Positions 1 through 14,311 are shown, counted from the first letter of the stretch. The stretch is DNA of 64,000 nucleotides from Limonium bicolor (GCA_023374045.1 CM041781.1:139120982-139184981), one strand, 5' to 3'. Program-made: numbers and translations. Notes: generated by a model not told the origin, from the letters alone.

Positions 1-2890
1 CATACTACCCATTCCTTGGGTAGACAATTCAAGTATATATATAATGAGTATATGCACCATCATATAATACACAAATATGTGCAACCAGTAAATAATATTC
101 CCTGTATGATCTTCAAGCACCACACAGAGGTGTCCAACATAACTCAGCAAAACACAATATAACATACAATTCAACATAATCTTCCCAAGCGGCTTATCCC
201 CAAGTTTTTAATATGGTTTACTCAAGTTTTATATTATTTTGAAAACACAGGCTCCTATTCCACCTTGTATCACCCAGGATTTTACCTCAGAAGATAGCTT
301 GTAAAAATATAAATCTAACAGCGCAAACGGGATCGAAAACGGACTTCAAACGAGTCCTAAAAGTGCGAAATATTGTTGGTCCGAACTTGTGTCCGGACAA
401 AGTAAGTTCGGACACAAGCCGAGGAAAACGTACTGCAGAAAACCATCAGTCCGAACTTGTGTCCTGACTTTGATGTTTGGACACAAGTCGACAGTTAGAA
501 AACTGGAAAGCGACAATTTCCGAACTTGTGTCTGGACTTCGAAGTTCGGACACAAGTCGAGTTTCAAACTTCGGAAAATCTCTTACGTGGTCCGAACATT
601 GGTCCGAACTTGCAAGTTCGGATATAAGTCAAGACTTGAAAGCTGGACCCGTCCTCGCATGTTGTCCGAACGTTGACGCTCGGACAAATGTTCGGACACA
701 GCCAAACGACGAAACCCTTTGAAATCTTTTGGGGCCTGTCCGAACATTGATGCCTAGACGGACGTTCGGATAGGTCCCTAAGTGCAATTCCCAGTGCGTA
801 CGCAGGGACCCAGAAACATCAAAAAGCATGTATAAACCATAGGAACAGCAAGGAAAACATTTGAAGGGGTAAAGTTAAAATTAAGTACCTCGAAGTAGTG
901 CTCAAACTCATAAGATCAACTCATAACTATTAAGAGTGTCGTTAGTGAGTACCAAAATGAATGTAACCTTAAAAACAGCAGCGGATTCAAAACATCTAGG
1001 GCATTACCGCCACACCCAACCCCCTGGGTGCTCAGGCTAATGAACTAAATAAACATCAAAAAAAATGTTAATTCAACTTACGCCGAAGCCAAAATAAACC
1101 TTCAGTGTATGAAATATTGGAAAACAACACAATAACTCCAAAACATGGTAATTCAAACATCGCCTCAATAACTCATAATTCCTAAGCTATGTTATTTCGC
1201 CGTCCCAATCCCCACACTTAGTCATCCATACCTGCGATCATAAAACATAGACAAAACAAAGAAAGGAACGCACAAATCAGAAAAATTGAGTAAAGACTAC
1301 CTCAACCTGTAAAATATGTTTTTGAGACTCATTTGCTATTTGTCAATCAGCCGAGAACGATTTAGTGAACGTTAGAGGAACTTCCAAAAGGACATCAAAA
1401 CACAGTAGGGAGCTTTCAACAGGAGATCATCTCAATACCAAATACGGGATCACCTATGGGACCCCAAACAAAAAGACAGTCACCTATGAGACCGTCAAAC
1501 ACCACCTCACCCTAAGTCCTTAAGTGTGCACACCCCCTATGAAACAGCAGTAACATAGAGTAGATCTGAGGGCTTAACTGCAAAAATGTGTCCAGCGCAA
1601 ATAATAATAATCATGGGGAGCATCTATGGGCTCTAAAACAATAGAATACAACCTGTGAAAGACTCCCAAAATCCAGAACAAAAATCCACAGCACAATCCA
1701 ATTCCTCAATTCCAAAAGGTGGGAAACAATCCCAAATTTCCAAACCATAACTGAGAGTCCACAAAAGCACAGCGAAACCTTTACCCAATCGTTTACAAAA
1801 CTTAAGTCAAACAACATTGAGCATAGAATTTACCTGATAAATCAATTCACCTCAACAGTCTATCTCCTCAGGATTAGTAGAAGCACTCGTCGGCGTAATT
1901 GGGGTCTAGATATATATAACCAATAATCAGACGCTGATAGTCATAATCGAATAAATAAATAAACTACTAAGTAGAAATACTTTACCTAGTTGAATTCCTA
2001 ATTGGCACCAAGGGAAATGATCCAGCAAAGGTAGAATGGAGAACGTGAATTATAAGAGCTCAAGGAAGAAGATGCGTGAATAAATTTTGGTAGGGCAAAA
2101 ACGTAGAAGCGCTGTGATGAGGGTGAAGCGTAGTGGTGAAGAACGTGATATAAATAAACAAATTATAGGAATAATGGAAATCAATATTGTTAAAACAAAT
2201 TAATAATCATTCATTTTAAAATAAAAGAGTTAAATAATTATGGAATTCAAATAACTTAGAAAAGGAAATTAAAATAAATAGTTAACATTGTAAATTGTTT
2301 TTAGGAAATTTAGACAACAACTTAACATTTGAGAATCATCAGGAAGAAGTCAAACCTCTAACAACTTCTTTCTTAGAAATTAGGAAATTACTTTCAAATT
2401 TTGGAATTTGTTTAGAAGATAGATCGTTGTAACAATATGAGAGAGAGAGAGTGTAATAGGAAACCATTTATTTGAAATAGATAGGAGATTGGAATAAAAT
2501 TAAATAAAATAGAATAGAGCAATAATTCTAGTGAGAGGTTATCATAACGTTAAAGAAAATTCTAGAATTCTAATAACAACAAAATCAAGAGAATGATTTA
2601 TTATTAATTTAAGGAAGTCAAAACGGATTTGAACTCTTTGTAATTAGAAATAATGAATAGTAGGAAGTAAAATCGAGTTTGGATTCCACACTACAACAAA
2701 CAATTTAAATGCAAAATAAATTAAGAACACATTCAAAGACTTTCAAACAACATTGAAACATTGAAGAGAGGTTGAAGTAGTATTTGAAATAATAATATCA
2801 TCAATGACAATATACGTAGTAAGGATTTAGGGACTGTAGATAATCGCGGATATTTTTAGGAATATGAATAATCTAATGAAGAAATATAGC
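1..2890 (-). mobile_element. Old LTR-like fragment, minus orientation, family unassigned
   Basis: No convincing gene is present; the short open frames here are low-complexity or lie inside repeats. Read on the minus strand, the order resembles the Tekay LTRs elsewhere in the window: a TATA-like, pyrimidine-rich leader near 2150-2040, several AG|GTA donor-like sites (near 1985, 1838 and 890), then a tandem dyad-repeat block at 382-775. No LTR terminus can be identified, so assignment as an LTR is inferred from this order. A GA microsatellite lies near 2440. The right limit, where a gag remnant of another lineage begins, is approximate. Confidence 0.4.
382..775. repeat. Tandem dyad-symmetric repeats with TCCGAACTTG / CAAGTTCGGA cores
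   Basis: About six imperfect units of roughly 60-80 bp each contain CCGAACTTG(TG) followed within some 10-40 bases by its inverted counterpart AAGTTCGG(ACACAAG). Each unit could fold as a hairpin in RNA or offer paired half-sites in DNA. The units create short overlapping open frames on both strands, which I do not regard as genes. The same architecture with different stem sequences recurs in S, A, B, D and E. Confidence 0.8.
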
Positions 2891-2944
2891 TAATTTCCCT
2901 GGGCCACTATGATACTAATCTCGGCTTATTCCCTCTTACCAAAT

Positions 2945-4341
2945 ATTATACTATTTCTAACATGGAATTTCGTGGGTATTTCAATACCAAACAATTTACT
3001 ATGGTCGAGCTCAGGGTGGACTTCATCTTCTTGCTGAGATCGAGATTGTTGATTTCCTTACTGCTTCTGCGACCTGGCTTGCTGCTTCCCCTTTTTCTTG
3101 CTTTCCTCAATAATCCTGAGCTCTTTTGCCACGGTAGCACAGTTTACAGCCCTGTGGCTTTGATTTCCATGGAATTCACAGAACACCACTAGGACTTCTC
3201 CCTGCTGTGGCTTCCTAAGTGGAGGGAGATAGCCTTCTCTTACCGCAACCGCATATTTTCCTGGATCAATATGGATGGCAACTCTTGCTGCCTGATACTG
3301 CGATCCCTAAGAAGATGATCCAGCGGGTGCTTTCTAGTATGATCCATACCTCGATCCCCCTCCTGAAGAGCTTCCGGCACTTCCTCCCTGATTTCCCTTC
3401 TTTTCTAGCGCGGTTGTTCCTTTGAAGCTATTTGCTATCTCATTGGCCTTATTTTCAGCTATCTAAGATTTTAGAAAATCATGAATCATCTCAGCTAACT
3501 CTCCGTGAGTTTTTGGTGCTTTAGTCACGATTTTCCCAGAGAGTCGAGGTTGTACTAGACCATTATCAAATGCTTTGATTAAGTTTTTCTTGTCAACATC
3601 ATCAATCTCCGCTACTTTCTTGTGAAAAGGCTCACTATATTCTTTCACCGTTTCCCCCTTTCATTGTTTCAGATCAATTAATTTGATTGTTTCCTTCTTG
3701 ACTTTTTTTCTCTTAGTAAAGTACTGCTGGAATTCTTCGGTTAATTGTTTGAAACTGGAAATGGACTGTGGAGGTCTGGTGGAGATCCACCCTAATGCTC
3801 TCTTCGAAAGCGTCCCCCGAAATAAATTGCAAAGAGCAAGAGAACTGATCCCTTACGTGTGCAAACATAAACTTTTTAATGTGTTGAGCAGGGTCCCCTA
3901 TTCCATCGTATTTTTCGATTGCAGAGGTGACGAGGTGAGGCGGGAGCTTTGCTTTCCTATTTCTTTCTGAAAATGGATAGAGACTCATGTCGATTGAATC
4001 ATCTTCTTCTGTCTCCTCTTCAATGGTGATTGAAGTCTCCTTTCATTCCACTCGTCTTCCCCCATTGCTTCCTTATGAATCCTTATTTCTTAAAAAATCT
4101 ATGGCTTCACTCATCTCTTCCCATTTCCTCTGGTATTCCTCATCTCTCTGCATCAACGTTGTTACAGTACTTCATTTCAATCCATGATCTTTTCGTCAAT
4201 TGAACTGACCAGTCCTTTCAGTATATCTTCTAGGTCCTTCTTGGAGATGACCTATAGAGTTTCAGCATTTACATCTCCGGTGATGGTTGGATCGCTTACC
4301 CCTTCGTCACCTCGCAGCGGCTTCCTGGTTCTTGGAGCCAT
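2945..4341 (-). pseudogene. Broken gag of a non-chromovirus Ty3/gypsy element (F)
   Basis: A gag-type coding region is readable in pieces on the minus strand, starting from an ATG at 4341 (product begins MAPRTRKPLRG). The piece at 3988-3713 contains EKYDGIGDPAQHIKKFM, which fits the plant retrotransposon Gag pattern of a KYDG-DP-H segment. The piece at 3648-3463 (KEYSEPFHKKVAEIDDVDKK, then a TKAPKTHGELAEM stretch) matches the C-terminal half of that domain. Near 3190-3140 a variant zinc knuckle of the form CEFH...SH....C follows. Stops and frameshifts separate the pieces, and nothing of pol remains. It is a decayed fragment. The lineage (Tat or Athila-like) is inferred from the knuckle style and primer site. 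Confidence 0.75.
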
Positions 4342-4453
4342 TCTTCCACGTCTAAAACCTGCAAAACGCAGTCAATCATTTTAGACTTTTCTTACCTATA
4401 CCAAAGAACCTTTTTCTCCTACGTGGTCTCGTGGTTGCTATGGAGCTGTTCGT

Positions 4454-4471
4454 TTCCCACAGACGGCGCCA
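4454..4471 (-). other. Primer-binding-site-like motif of remnant F
   Basis: The minus strand reads TGGCGCCGTCTGTGGGAA just inside the LTR boundary and about 110 bases upstream of the gag ATG. TGGCGCC-type sites in this position are common in plant Ty3/gypsy elements. It fixes the orientation of the remnant. Confidence 0.65.
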
Positions 4472-4473
4472 AA

Positions 4474-5035
4474 TGAAATGAAGTATTCAGTCTTTCCCCA
4501 CTTTGATCTTTCATGACCACCCTAACATGTTACCTGGTTTAGAATGAGAGTAGAGCAAGAGATGATGTAAACAACTTTACAGAGAGCTAACTCAGATTAG
4601 ATTGGTATTGAAGCCTGTCTTATTTCATGGGGGTACACCTCTATTTATAGTGCTTTTACATCTGTTCTGAGACTTCCAGCCTGTCTTATTTTATACATAT
4701 ATCGTTTCTACCCCTTATTTATAGGATCAAAATGACCAGACATTTCTACCCTTTTTAGTGGCCCTGACCGGACGCATGCATCCGGCCGTCATTTATCTCT
4801 TTTGATTATCTTCGACCGATCACTTTATACTTTACTTAGTCTGGTCTATCCGGTCACAGGCGACTGGGCGGACGAATGCTTTATACTCTATTTCTACCCT
4901 TATCTTGTCCGGTCACAGGAGACCGGACGTTTCCTATGCCTTTTATGGTCGGGTTCATTTCTTCCCTTCTCAGTTCCGAAAAGGGGAGAAGATCTAAGGA
5001 GTTTTTGGAGCCTTGAAACAAGTAAGTTCACTTTA
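4474..5035 (-). mobile_element. 5' LTR (partial) of remnant F
   Basis: The stretch upstream of the primer site on the minus strand holds TATAAATA-type boxes (near 4652 and 4717) and a pyrimidine-rich presumed transcript start. It ends, read on the plus strand, with TGAAATGAAG at 4474. The right limit is a guess because no clean terminus or target duplication was seen. No gene is present. Confidence 0.5.
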
Positions 5036-5149
5036 AACACATTTTTAAGCTTTAAAGGAAATTTTTTTGTAGAACATGTTAGGGCCGAGAACTTATGGGT
5101 TTCAATGGGTCATGTTAACCTAAAAATGTACTTATAAATGATGGTACCA

Positions 5150-7906
5150 TGTTTGGCTAAGCTACCTAGGTGGATGATGACTTATAATGTCATAAAAATA
5201 AAAAAAGGCGTTAAAATGCAAATTGTGAAAGTTTCTAGGTATAAACCTAAAAGCCTAAGACTTAGACTGTTATTATGAGTATTATGTCATTCAAATGTTA
5301 CATTTGAAGTTTGTAATAAGGCCAAGTGTTTAGGCCATTTTAATGTATTATTTAAGGCTTTTATGCTTTAAAAGTTATATATTTGGTTAGTATAAAGTTT
5401 GGTGAGGAAAACTGATGTTAATAGGCCGTTTGGTGAGTTTAATACCACCTAAAATATAAAGGAGAAATACTTACAAATTTAGAAAAATTGGATTATGTTT
5501 AAGGCTAAAATTAAGTTTTTAAAACAATTATAAACTTAAATGAAGTTTTAGTGAACAAAAGGGTAAAGTGTAGGTGGCTAAGTACAAATAAGTTAAACTT
5601 ATGGTGTTAAAATGTTAAATAGCCAAAAACTAGGCCTTATTTGGAGTATAGATGAAAAATATAAGTTTTTATAAAGTTTAGGGACTAAATGAAAATTCTA
5701 GGAAAATTGGGGTCAAATATGTAATTATGGAAAAGTTATGGTCAAGGCAGTAGGTTGGTGGTAAACCTTGACCATATAGGGAGTGCTGACCAAATGGGGT
5801 AAGTAAAATAATTAAATAAAAATTTAAACAAGATTAGGAGTTAAATGTAAAGTAATATAACTATTGGGGCAAATTATAATATCTGGAGAAGCTTGGGGGT
5901 GGACTAGAATTAAAATGAACATAGGGGCTGTTCAAAATTATTGGGAAGATTTGGATGAAAGTTGGAATTAAATTAAGAAGATTATGAAGTATAAGAGTTA
6001 AAAGGGTAAAATTGTAATGTTTTGGAGTTAAGAAAGGTTTATGAAACTAGTGGGGTTAAAATATAATTTCTGGAAATTAGGGACAGAAAACAACAATAAA
6101 AACAGCCTAGGTTGTGTTGGTAAATTATTAGAATTTTTGGGGTTGGTTTTAGAATCAAATTAATAGAATTGTATAATATATAGTTTGAGGATGGTTTTGT
6201 AAAGTTGTTAAAGGAATGTGGGGCAAGTTGTAAATAAAGAAAAGCTAAAGATTAGGGGAATCAAAACTGTAACAGCATGGTGGCGGTTCTGTTTTTATAA
6301 TATATGCTTGGAAACTAAAGGTTGAAATTAGTTTAGAGTATAAATATTATAACATAAGACATAAGGAGTAAAATTGTAACATTAAAAAAAACTAGGGTGG
6401 AGGATTTGAAATTATTGGAATTATATGGGTTGTGGCGAGAACGTGATAGGTTAAGAAATAATGTTTTTTTAACACATGATTGAGAGTATTATAAGTGTAC
6501 TGTTATACAAGTCCAAATGACATTAAAGGTAGAGATGAATGTAAGTAAGAAATTTTATAATTCACTAAACTAAGATAAGTATTTAGGGACTAGTGGAATT
6601 ATAAAATAATGTGGGGATTATATAAACATTAGAGTTTGAAATGATATTTTGATGTAACACCACATGACATTAAGATCATAGGTCAAAATATTGAGAGGTG
6701 AAGGATAATACAATATGAGAGAACTAAATGTAACACATGAGACTGTAAGGAATATTAATATACAATGAGTTTTATAATTCATATAAAATTATGTGAATAT
6801 GTGAGGTGTAGGTAATTATATCATATGGTGTAGTGATTGTAGAGAAGGATAAAGTAATATATATGATGGAGTATTTAATTTGACAACATTAGGTATGACC
6901 ACTAATGTCAAGTTATACAGAGTTGGACAAACAAGTGAACTATATAATTCAAAGATTATAATAGGAATTATATGGACTTGTTGACTTAGCTAAATTGACC
7001 AAGTCAACCCAAATTGACCCAAGTAAACTTAATTGACCAAAGAGAGTCAAGATGACCAACTCACAATCTAAAGGGGATTTTGAAGTTTAATAAACTATAA
7101 GGACAACTATAACTTATAGTAATGAACTATATTGCTACAAATATATAAGGATATATGTATGAGGATAATAACCCTTGAAAAAATGGGATGTTATAAGGTT
7201 TAAACATCGTGAATAGTAGACCAACATCATATGCCATACATAAATGTAACACGAGTAAAGTACGAGCTAAAAGAATCCTGAATACAATGAAAAACCCAAG
7301 TTACTACGACAACCGGTTAAAAGATTAATCATGAGGTTAACATCGAGAGGGTTAGTAGTTATTAGAATACCGACTCAATAGAACTACATAAGTTAATACC
7401 TAGTGATATGTTCCAGAGATACGCACTAGGAGTTACGAGCGGTACAAGCATTGTGGATAAGAGTGATATGTCACGCTAGCATTGTTTAGCGGTGAACGGT
7501 ACGTTATTGTATGGTCCGAGTGTCCCTGAGGGCTTCCTCGGGTTCAGATGTTTGTGTGAATGCATGATAAGATGGATATGTGTGATATATTATATGCTTA
7601 CGAATTTAATTGCCTGTCATACCATGATATTAACTGTGTGCGATGCCTTTTCAAACTAAGGCAATTTAAGTATGTAAACTCGAACCGAGTATGGATCATA
7701 GAAAGCGACAAATCACCTATCAATGACTAATGACATAGATCATATTGTCCTTGAACATGGAAGTAACCTAGGTAACGTCTAAGCAAACTTTAAAGACCTT
7801 AAAGGTCCCCACATGGAGAACATCACTCTTTATAACCTAAGCATAGATCTTAGGTAAAGGTTATGCACCTTACTATAAGGCGGGAACAATTGAAGATGAG
7901 GAAAAT
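5150..7906 (+). mobile_element. AT-rich LTR fragment related to the T1 LTR family
   Basis: No coding sequence is seen over 2.7 kb. Several passages match the reverse complement of T1's LTR: the GGGGTTGGTTTTAGAAT region near 6140 against the block near 30190, and the CTTGACCATATAGG region near 5770 against that near 30390. A block near 7490 (GTGAACGGTACG) resembles the GGTGAACGGTA motif found about two thirds of the way through S, B and D LTRs. It is therefore read as an old plus-strand LTR that was later hit by C at 7907. Confidence 0.55.
6968..7047. promoter_or_regulatory. Cluster of TTGAC (W-box-like) cores
   Basis: At least six TTGAC cores, mostly TTGACC, fall within about 80 bases on both strands. 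TTGAC[C/T] is the known binding core of plant WRKY transcription factors. Its function here is inferred only. Less dense copies occur in T1's LTR near 30370-30420 and 31800-31850. Confidence 0.4.
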
Positions 7907-9244
7907 TGAAATACCCCCGACTTAAATATGGCGATTAAATTATTCTAATATGATATTTGGATCACTAATGATGCCTAAAGAATATTGGTGAAGAAAGTAA
8001 AACCAAAAGAAAAGAGAAAACGTGTAAAAAGCATAAAACGTAAAAACATGTGTTACACAACCATAGGAAGTATATGACCTCGACCAGGGTCCTAGATGGA
8101 TTTCTAAGACTTAATTATTCACTAAGAACTTGTGGGAACAAATCCCGAAGAAAACGAATCCATATAGTGGGTTAAAAACGCAAACGAAGTCCTAAAACAT
8201 GTATTTCGAGAAATCCCGGAAATGGACTCGTAAAAATTAAAGCTGATTATATAACTATAATTTAACATTAATGAAGGTCGAAGAACCATGAAAATTAACA
8301 AAACAGGAAAAATCCGGAAAACGGGCCCAGTTAGAGATTAGTGCCAAACCGGGAAAAATAAGAGTGTTTCTTACGAATAGACAAAAACACTCTTACTTAA
8401 GTAATAGTGGGGGCCAGTTTTGGGAGTAACTCACCCTCCTCTCTTAATTATCTAGTTTCTTATTAGTGAGAACAAGACAAAAAGGAATAAAGCTAAAAAC
8501 AAAAAGGTACAAAAGTTGCTTTTGTTTTTCTCTCTCCCCCATTCCACACTCCCTCTCACGTTTTCTTTCCCTTTTCCTTCCTTCCACACCGGTTCTCTCT
8601 TCTTCCTCTTCCAGCAATGGCGATTTGAGCAACCCTCCACCCAACTCAACTTCCTCCTCCATTTCAATGGCTTCAACAAACCTAAAACACTACAAAAATT
8701 ACATATTATTACTCCTCTCAACTTGGAGATTCCTTTCCACCCCTTAAAAGTCCCAAACCTTAAAGTTGGTCTCCATGGCTGAAGCTCCATTTGAAGGAAG
8801 GAGAAGTCCATTGTGAGCTAGAATACCTCCTTGTTTATTTAAGGTAAGAAAGAAGCCTAAAATCTCTCTTTTCTAGCCTTTTCCTTGCAACCCAATATTC
8901 CAGCTCTTGAGCCCCATTGCTCTTCTTGTTCCAGCCGATTTTGCCTTCAAGTTAAGAGCTGGAGCTTTGATTTGGTTGTTTCTAGAAACTTCATCCAGAA
9001 GTTGGGAGGTAATACCTCTTTTAGAGCAATAAATATTCTCTTGTGTTCTAGGGTTTAATCTAAGAGTTAAATATTCATTTAGTGTTGTTGTTTGTTCCAT
9101 GGGAAATGGGTTGTATCTTAACCAGATTGTCAAGCAAGAACAAAGAAAAGAGCAAGGAAGGAAGGATCAGAGGAAAGGAAAGGGAACTAAGGAAATTCCA
9201 AGGTAAAATGACTTACCTTTGAAACTATCTCTGAATGCCTTGTG
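7907..9244 (+). mobile_element. Head of LTR C, truncated by T1 insertion
   Basis: It begins TGAAATACCCCCGAC, the terminus shared by the Tekay LTRs here. It continues with a GGAACAAATCCCGAAGAAAACG block near 8137 that is also in S near 12548. A pyrimidine-rich leader (8516-8760) and AAG|GTAAGA-like donor near 8842 follow. It stops where T1's terminus TGTAACACCCC begins at 9245, so the rest of C lies beyond T1 and outside the window. Open frames in the CT-rich leader are not considered genes. Confidence 0.72.
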
Positions 9245-12200
9245 TGTAACACCCCGCTCCTTAAACACGTAATAATCGCTCTCGTAGCAATAAATAAAAC
9301 GTCTTACAGCGGAAGAAATAATAACAATACTCACTCGGGCGTCACCGGCCATTATTCCTCCATGCGAGTAACGAAGCCTAACTATATCCAACAACCAATA
9401 TAAACAAACTGCTAACCGTTGTGATAACGAGATAACTCCTATACATCATACTAAGTTCATAAACCATAAATGTCGACAAGTGAGCGTATACCCAATCCCG
9501 ATTATACATAACCGTACCATAATACAATTCCTAGTCTGACATCGTTATACAAATAAACTCCATGTGCGGTAATTAAAAATAAACTCTAACTACCCTGTTC
9601 CCGCACTTTGGCTTCACCGATAATCAATAACCTGCACAATGAGTGTAGTCTTAGCGATAAGCGCTGAGTTTGCCGGGCCTGGACCCTAATGGTCACTTAG
9701 TCATTTTAACCATCTTATTATTAGATTGGTTTCATGCTTTTCTATTTTACAGTTATAATCAATACTGTACTATACGTGCAAAAATATACATAAACACATC
9801 CATCCTAACATTCATAAACACTCAACCATCCATCCAATTCAACAATCATAAAATATCACAAACAACAATTGTATATCGAACATATCGAATAATAATAATG
9901 AATAAACGCCGTGGCGAACACCATCCTTAGTTAATTTAATTTGGCCTTCAAGGCCCCATCCATCCAAACCATGTTAATTAAATACCAGTTGGGCGTCATG
10001 TTGGGACAACCCGATAACCTCACCATGGACAGTAGTCCTCCCGTACACACAAAGGTGCTCATTTCGCCAGAGGTCCGGAGGCCCCTGACTATTCACTTTG
10101 CCTCGTAAGCGTCCATATAAAGGCCGTAGCCACCTGACCCACGATCCAAATAGGGCTCGTTGGGTATAAACCTGGAGCGGAACCCGATCGGGAACCCCTT
10201 AGTGATCACAAATGCGCAACCAGGTAGTTCGTAAACTACAATGGATTCCTCACCTCAACTCTTACCATCTCTCTCTCATAATGTTTAAGATATGCTCTTA
10301 GTCTTATGGAGAATATAATTTATTAATTAGCTGCCCACTAGGTCTCACGTATACTTAGAAGTAATCTAGGTTATATTCATGTTCGAGATCCATGCTCTAG
10401 AGACTGACAATGTCGTGACTCGTTCCTAAGTGTTTTACTTAGGTTACCATATGCTTAATTTTAATAATAATGGTATTATATCAAGTAACCGTTATGTCAT
10501 CACATTAAACACATATGTATGTTTATATAAGTCGATCTATAGTCGACGTAGTGTTAGTCCCGTAGGACGCTCGTGCATAAATGAATAATGCAGTAACACA
10601 ATAATCACATACACGTATACAAAACACATAACACACAAGTGATATCAACCAAATCCGAGCGCAAGGAATTCCTTAGGACAACTCGGATCAAACCCCTTTA
10701 CATAAAGTACACCTCAGACCTAGGATGCACAGTGTAGTCCACTAGCTCGTCAAGCGCCTTCGCCTGAAGTATGATCTAAACGGGAATAAACTATAAGTCA
10801 GTCTCCATGACTAACTACATCCGGTATTTCCGAATAACAAGTAACCCCGACAGTTCATCCCCGGATTCTACAGTTACTTGTTACGGGTTTCTCTAAACCG
10901 GTCGGCTTTGTTACTAAAACTCGTATGTCGAAATGTTTCGACTGTTAAGTTTAATTCGTTATATTTCCTTAATCTTATCCATCATTTATTTAGGTATATA
11001 ACCTATAGTTTCATGTATGCGTGCATTATTTATTATATTGTATTATTTTTCCACCATCCATTATAATACATTGTATTATATATTCCATTGTATTTAATAC
11101 ACTTTATTCCATTCAAAAACTTATAACATATAGTTTGTAACTATTTTTATGTAATAACCACCACCATTATATTTGAAATACCCCAAACCTTGATATGTGG
11201 TTTAAATATCAAACTATGGTATGTAAAGGCTAAAAAGTGCCTTAGTAACATCAGTGAACAATTTAGACCGTAATAAATGCAATAAAGCATTAAGACACAG
11301 TTTGAGCAAAAACATGCTCTAAGCTATGAGTGAACTTGGTTAGGACCCAAAGAGCCTACCAAGACTTGATAACATTTAATTATGATTTGATAGGGTTAAA
11401 TAAGTCCTTAGGAAACTTTGGTGGACAGTTAAACCAAATAAAACACAAGAAAATACCTTAAAGTCAATAAGAGCAAAATGTGCTCTAAGCTTGGAATAAT
11501 TTGTATAAGACCTAATGGTCATACCTATACCTTATAAATATGTTAATGAACATATTAAATCAATTACCAAAGAAAACCAAGCTTGAAAACAAGTTAAAAC
11601 ACAAAATGTGCTTTAAGGAGTCTTAAAGCACGTTTTTGAAAAATTGTCTTGTAATGAGTTTTGAATGGCTAAATGTCCATCATTACTCTTTAATTAACAT
11701 GTGTACTATATAGTAACACATTTGGGTGGCTATATTAATGGGAAATCAAAAATTTCACTTCTAAGTGCCTTGTTTAGGTGAATAGTGATTTTTATAAGCT
11801 AGTTTGTAACATATTGTGTTAAGTATTAAATGAGTCAACAAAGACCAAACTACCCCTAAGTATATGATGGGGCCGGTTTTTAGCAAGGTGAGTCACCACC
11901 ATGTAAAAAATCAATTAAAGGAAGGAAGGAAAGAAAGTAAAAAAGAAGAAAGTTACTTATTAACACAAATATCTTGTAAAAGCAAACTTATCTTCATTTC
12001 TCCTTTCCCTTCTCAATTCACACGTCTTCTTCCTTTCTTCTTGCTCTCCATTCACGTTTGCTACAGCAACACCAACACCATCACCATTTTCCATCTTTGA
12101 ACCCTTGTAAAACCTAGCTCACTTAACCAAATCAAAAACAAACACCACCATTCTCTTCCTCTCATCAAGCTCTTCATTCCTATCTTCTCAAAATTTCAAG

Positions 12201-14311
12201 ATCACCATTTCGGTGCCATGGAGTTCCACCATTGATGGAGCTTGAGCTTGTCTTTCCACATATTATTGATCTCCTTTGCTCCTAGGTAAGGAATCTCAAA
12301 GAAAAATCAAGTTTCCTCCATGTTTTGTGTGTGACCGAAAATATTCATTGATGGAGCTCCTTGTGTTGCTTTGTTCTAGCTCCATTTGAATCTTTCAAGG
12401 ACTAGGTGGAGTCCTCTCTTCATAGATATTCAAACACCCTCCAAAGATTAAGGTAAAACAACTTGAAATACCCCGTATTTAAAAATAGTGATTAATTAGG
12501 CTAATAAGTAATTTAGAGGCTTAATTATAGTAAAATAATTATTAGGGAACAATCCCGAAGAAAACGGATCTTAAAATGGATTAAAATCACTAACGAACCT
12601 TAAAGTGCGTTTTCGAGGTAACCGGGAAAACGTGTCTTTAACGGGTCAAATAGACTCGTAACAATTTTGGTCAACTAAATAGTCATTAGTAAATATTAAG
12701 GAAGCGAGGACCAATAAAATCAATAAAACGAGAGATTAGTAAAAACTGTCAAAAACGGGAAGTTGTGGGGTAGAAATATAAATAACACAAAGTTATGTGT
12801 CCAATATTACAAATAAATTTCAAACCCCCACACTCTCTCTTGTGTGTCCGATTCCACATATATACACACACACTCTTCTCTTTTTACTCACTAAAGACAA
12901 AAGCAATTAAAATTGCAAAAGTAACCCCCACTCTCACTTTTACTCTCTCTCTCCTCCTCTCATCTCTTCTCTCACGTAAGAAAGCCCCCTCACTCACTTC
13001 TTCTCTTCCTCCTTGCTCCAGCGATTTCCATGGTGAAAAGAAGAGAACCCACACAAAACTCCCTTCTCTCCTCTTGAACTCTAGCAAACCTCTTCCAAAA
13101 ATTATAAAAACACCACCATTGTGTTCCTCTCTCAAGAGCTACACTTTCATCCTTCCAAATCCAAAAACAAGCATTTTCGATTTGTGGGTATATCCCATTT
13201 GAAGTTTCAACACCACCATTGGAGCCACCTTGGTCTCCTTGTTCTTCTAAGGTAAAAATCTCTTCAAAAGCTCCATCTTTTTCTAGCCTAAATGGCAAAA
13301 CGAGATTCATAACTAAACCCTTGTTGTTCCTTGTTGTTCTAGCCGATTTTGGCATCTTGGTGGGTTGTCATTTTGTTGTGTGAGCCACTCCAAACAGCAC
13401 TTGAACCATTGCAGGTAATAAATTCTAAACCCTAGAATGTACATTAGAACTTAAGTAATGTTTGAGTTTAGTTTAGTATTGAAAATATGTATGTTGGTGG
13501 GCTGTAGCATTAGAGGTTGATATTCAAAACCGGTAAAGAAGGAGAAGAAGAAGAAAGGAAATCTAGAAGAGAATCAGGTAATAGCTCACCCTTGTATAGC
13601 CTTGTATATGTATAATGTAACAGATTTTTAGAAGTAAAAATGTGTATTGTAAATGATAAGTATTAGTAGTGTAATGTGTAGGAGAATATAAGTATTTTGG
13701 AAGCTTTAAAAGATGTGTAAAACTCATTTAAAAACAGATGGGAATGGTATCTTGAGTGCAGAATTTTGTAGTGTTTTAGTGTTGTTTTAGTATTGGGATT
13801 GTATATGGGAGCTTGTGTATATTGATTGTCGAAAACAGGTGAAATGAGTGTTGAAAATGTGAACTAGAACATGTGGTGAGAGTATAAAATTATAGGGGAG
13901 ACTATGGCAAAATTTGCCTAGGATTAGAACACTTAAGAATTAAAACTAGATGGCTAATGTGAGTTGTAAACAGATTTTGATTTGGATAGTTAGAGGGAAA
14001 GTTGAGAGAGCTAGATAATGGATTCTAGATATAGTAAGGGTGTTAGAAATGACATTAAGAGAGGGAGATGTAGAGGAGAGGTGTAAGGTTAAAATCTGTA
14101 GCATAATGTAACTAGAGAAAAACTAGTGCAAGTGTTGAGTGAACTTGGAGAGTTATGTGAGTGAAGGTATAGAATTGTGTAAGGAATTAATGGATGAACT
14201 AAGGTATTAGGAGGCGTAATTAGTGTTAAAACATGTAGGATAAGTGTAGGAACAATGGGGAATATTGGGTTAAGAGAGGACTGAAAACAGAATTTAAAAT
14301 GCAAATACTGG

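Noticed and set aside
8444..8811. Overlapping frames on both strands in LTR C (72-119 codons)
   Set aside because: Low-complexity CT/GA-rich leader; frames on both strands at once.
12795..13355. Open frames of 121-135 codons on both strands in S
   Set aside because: They lie in the CT-rich LTR leader, are low-complexity, and overlap on opposite strands.
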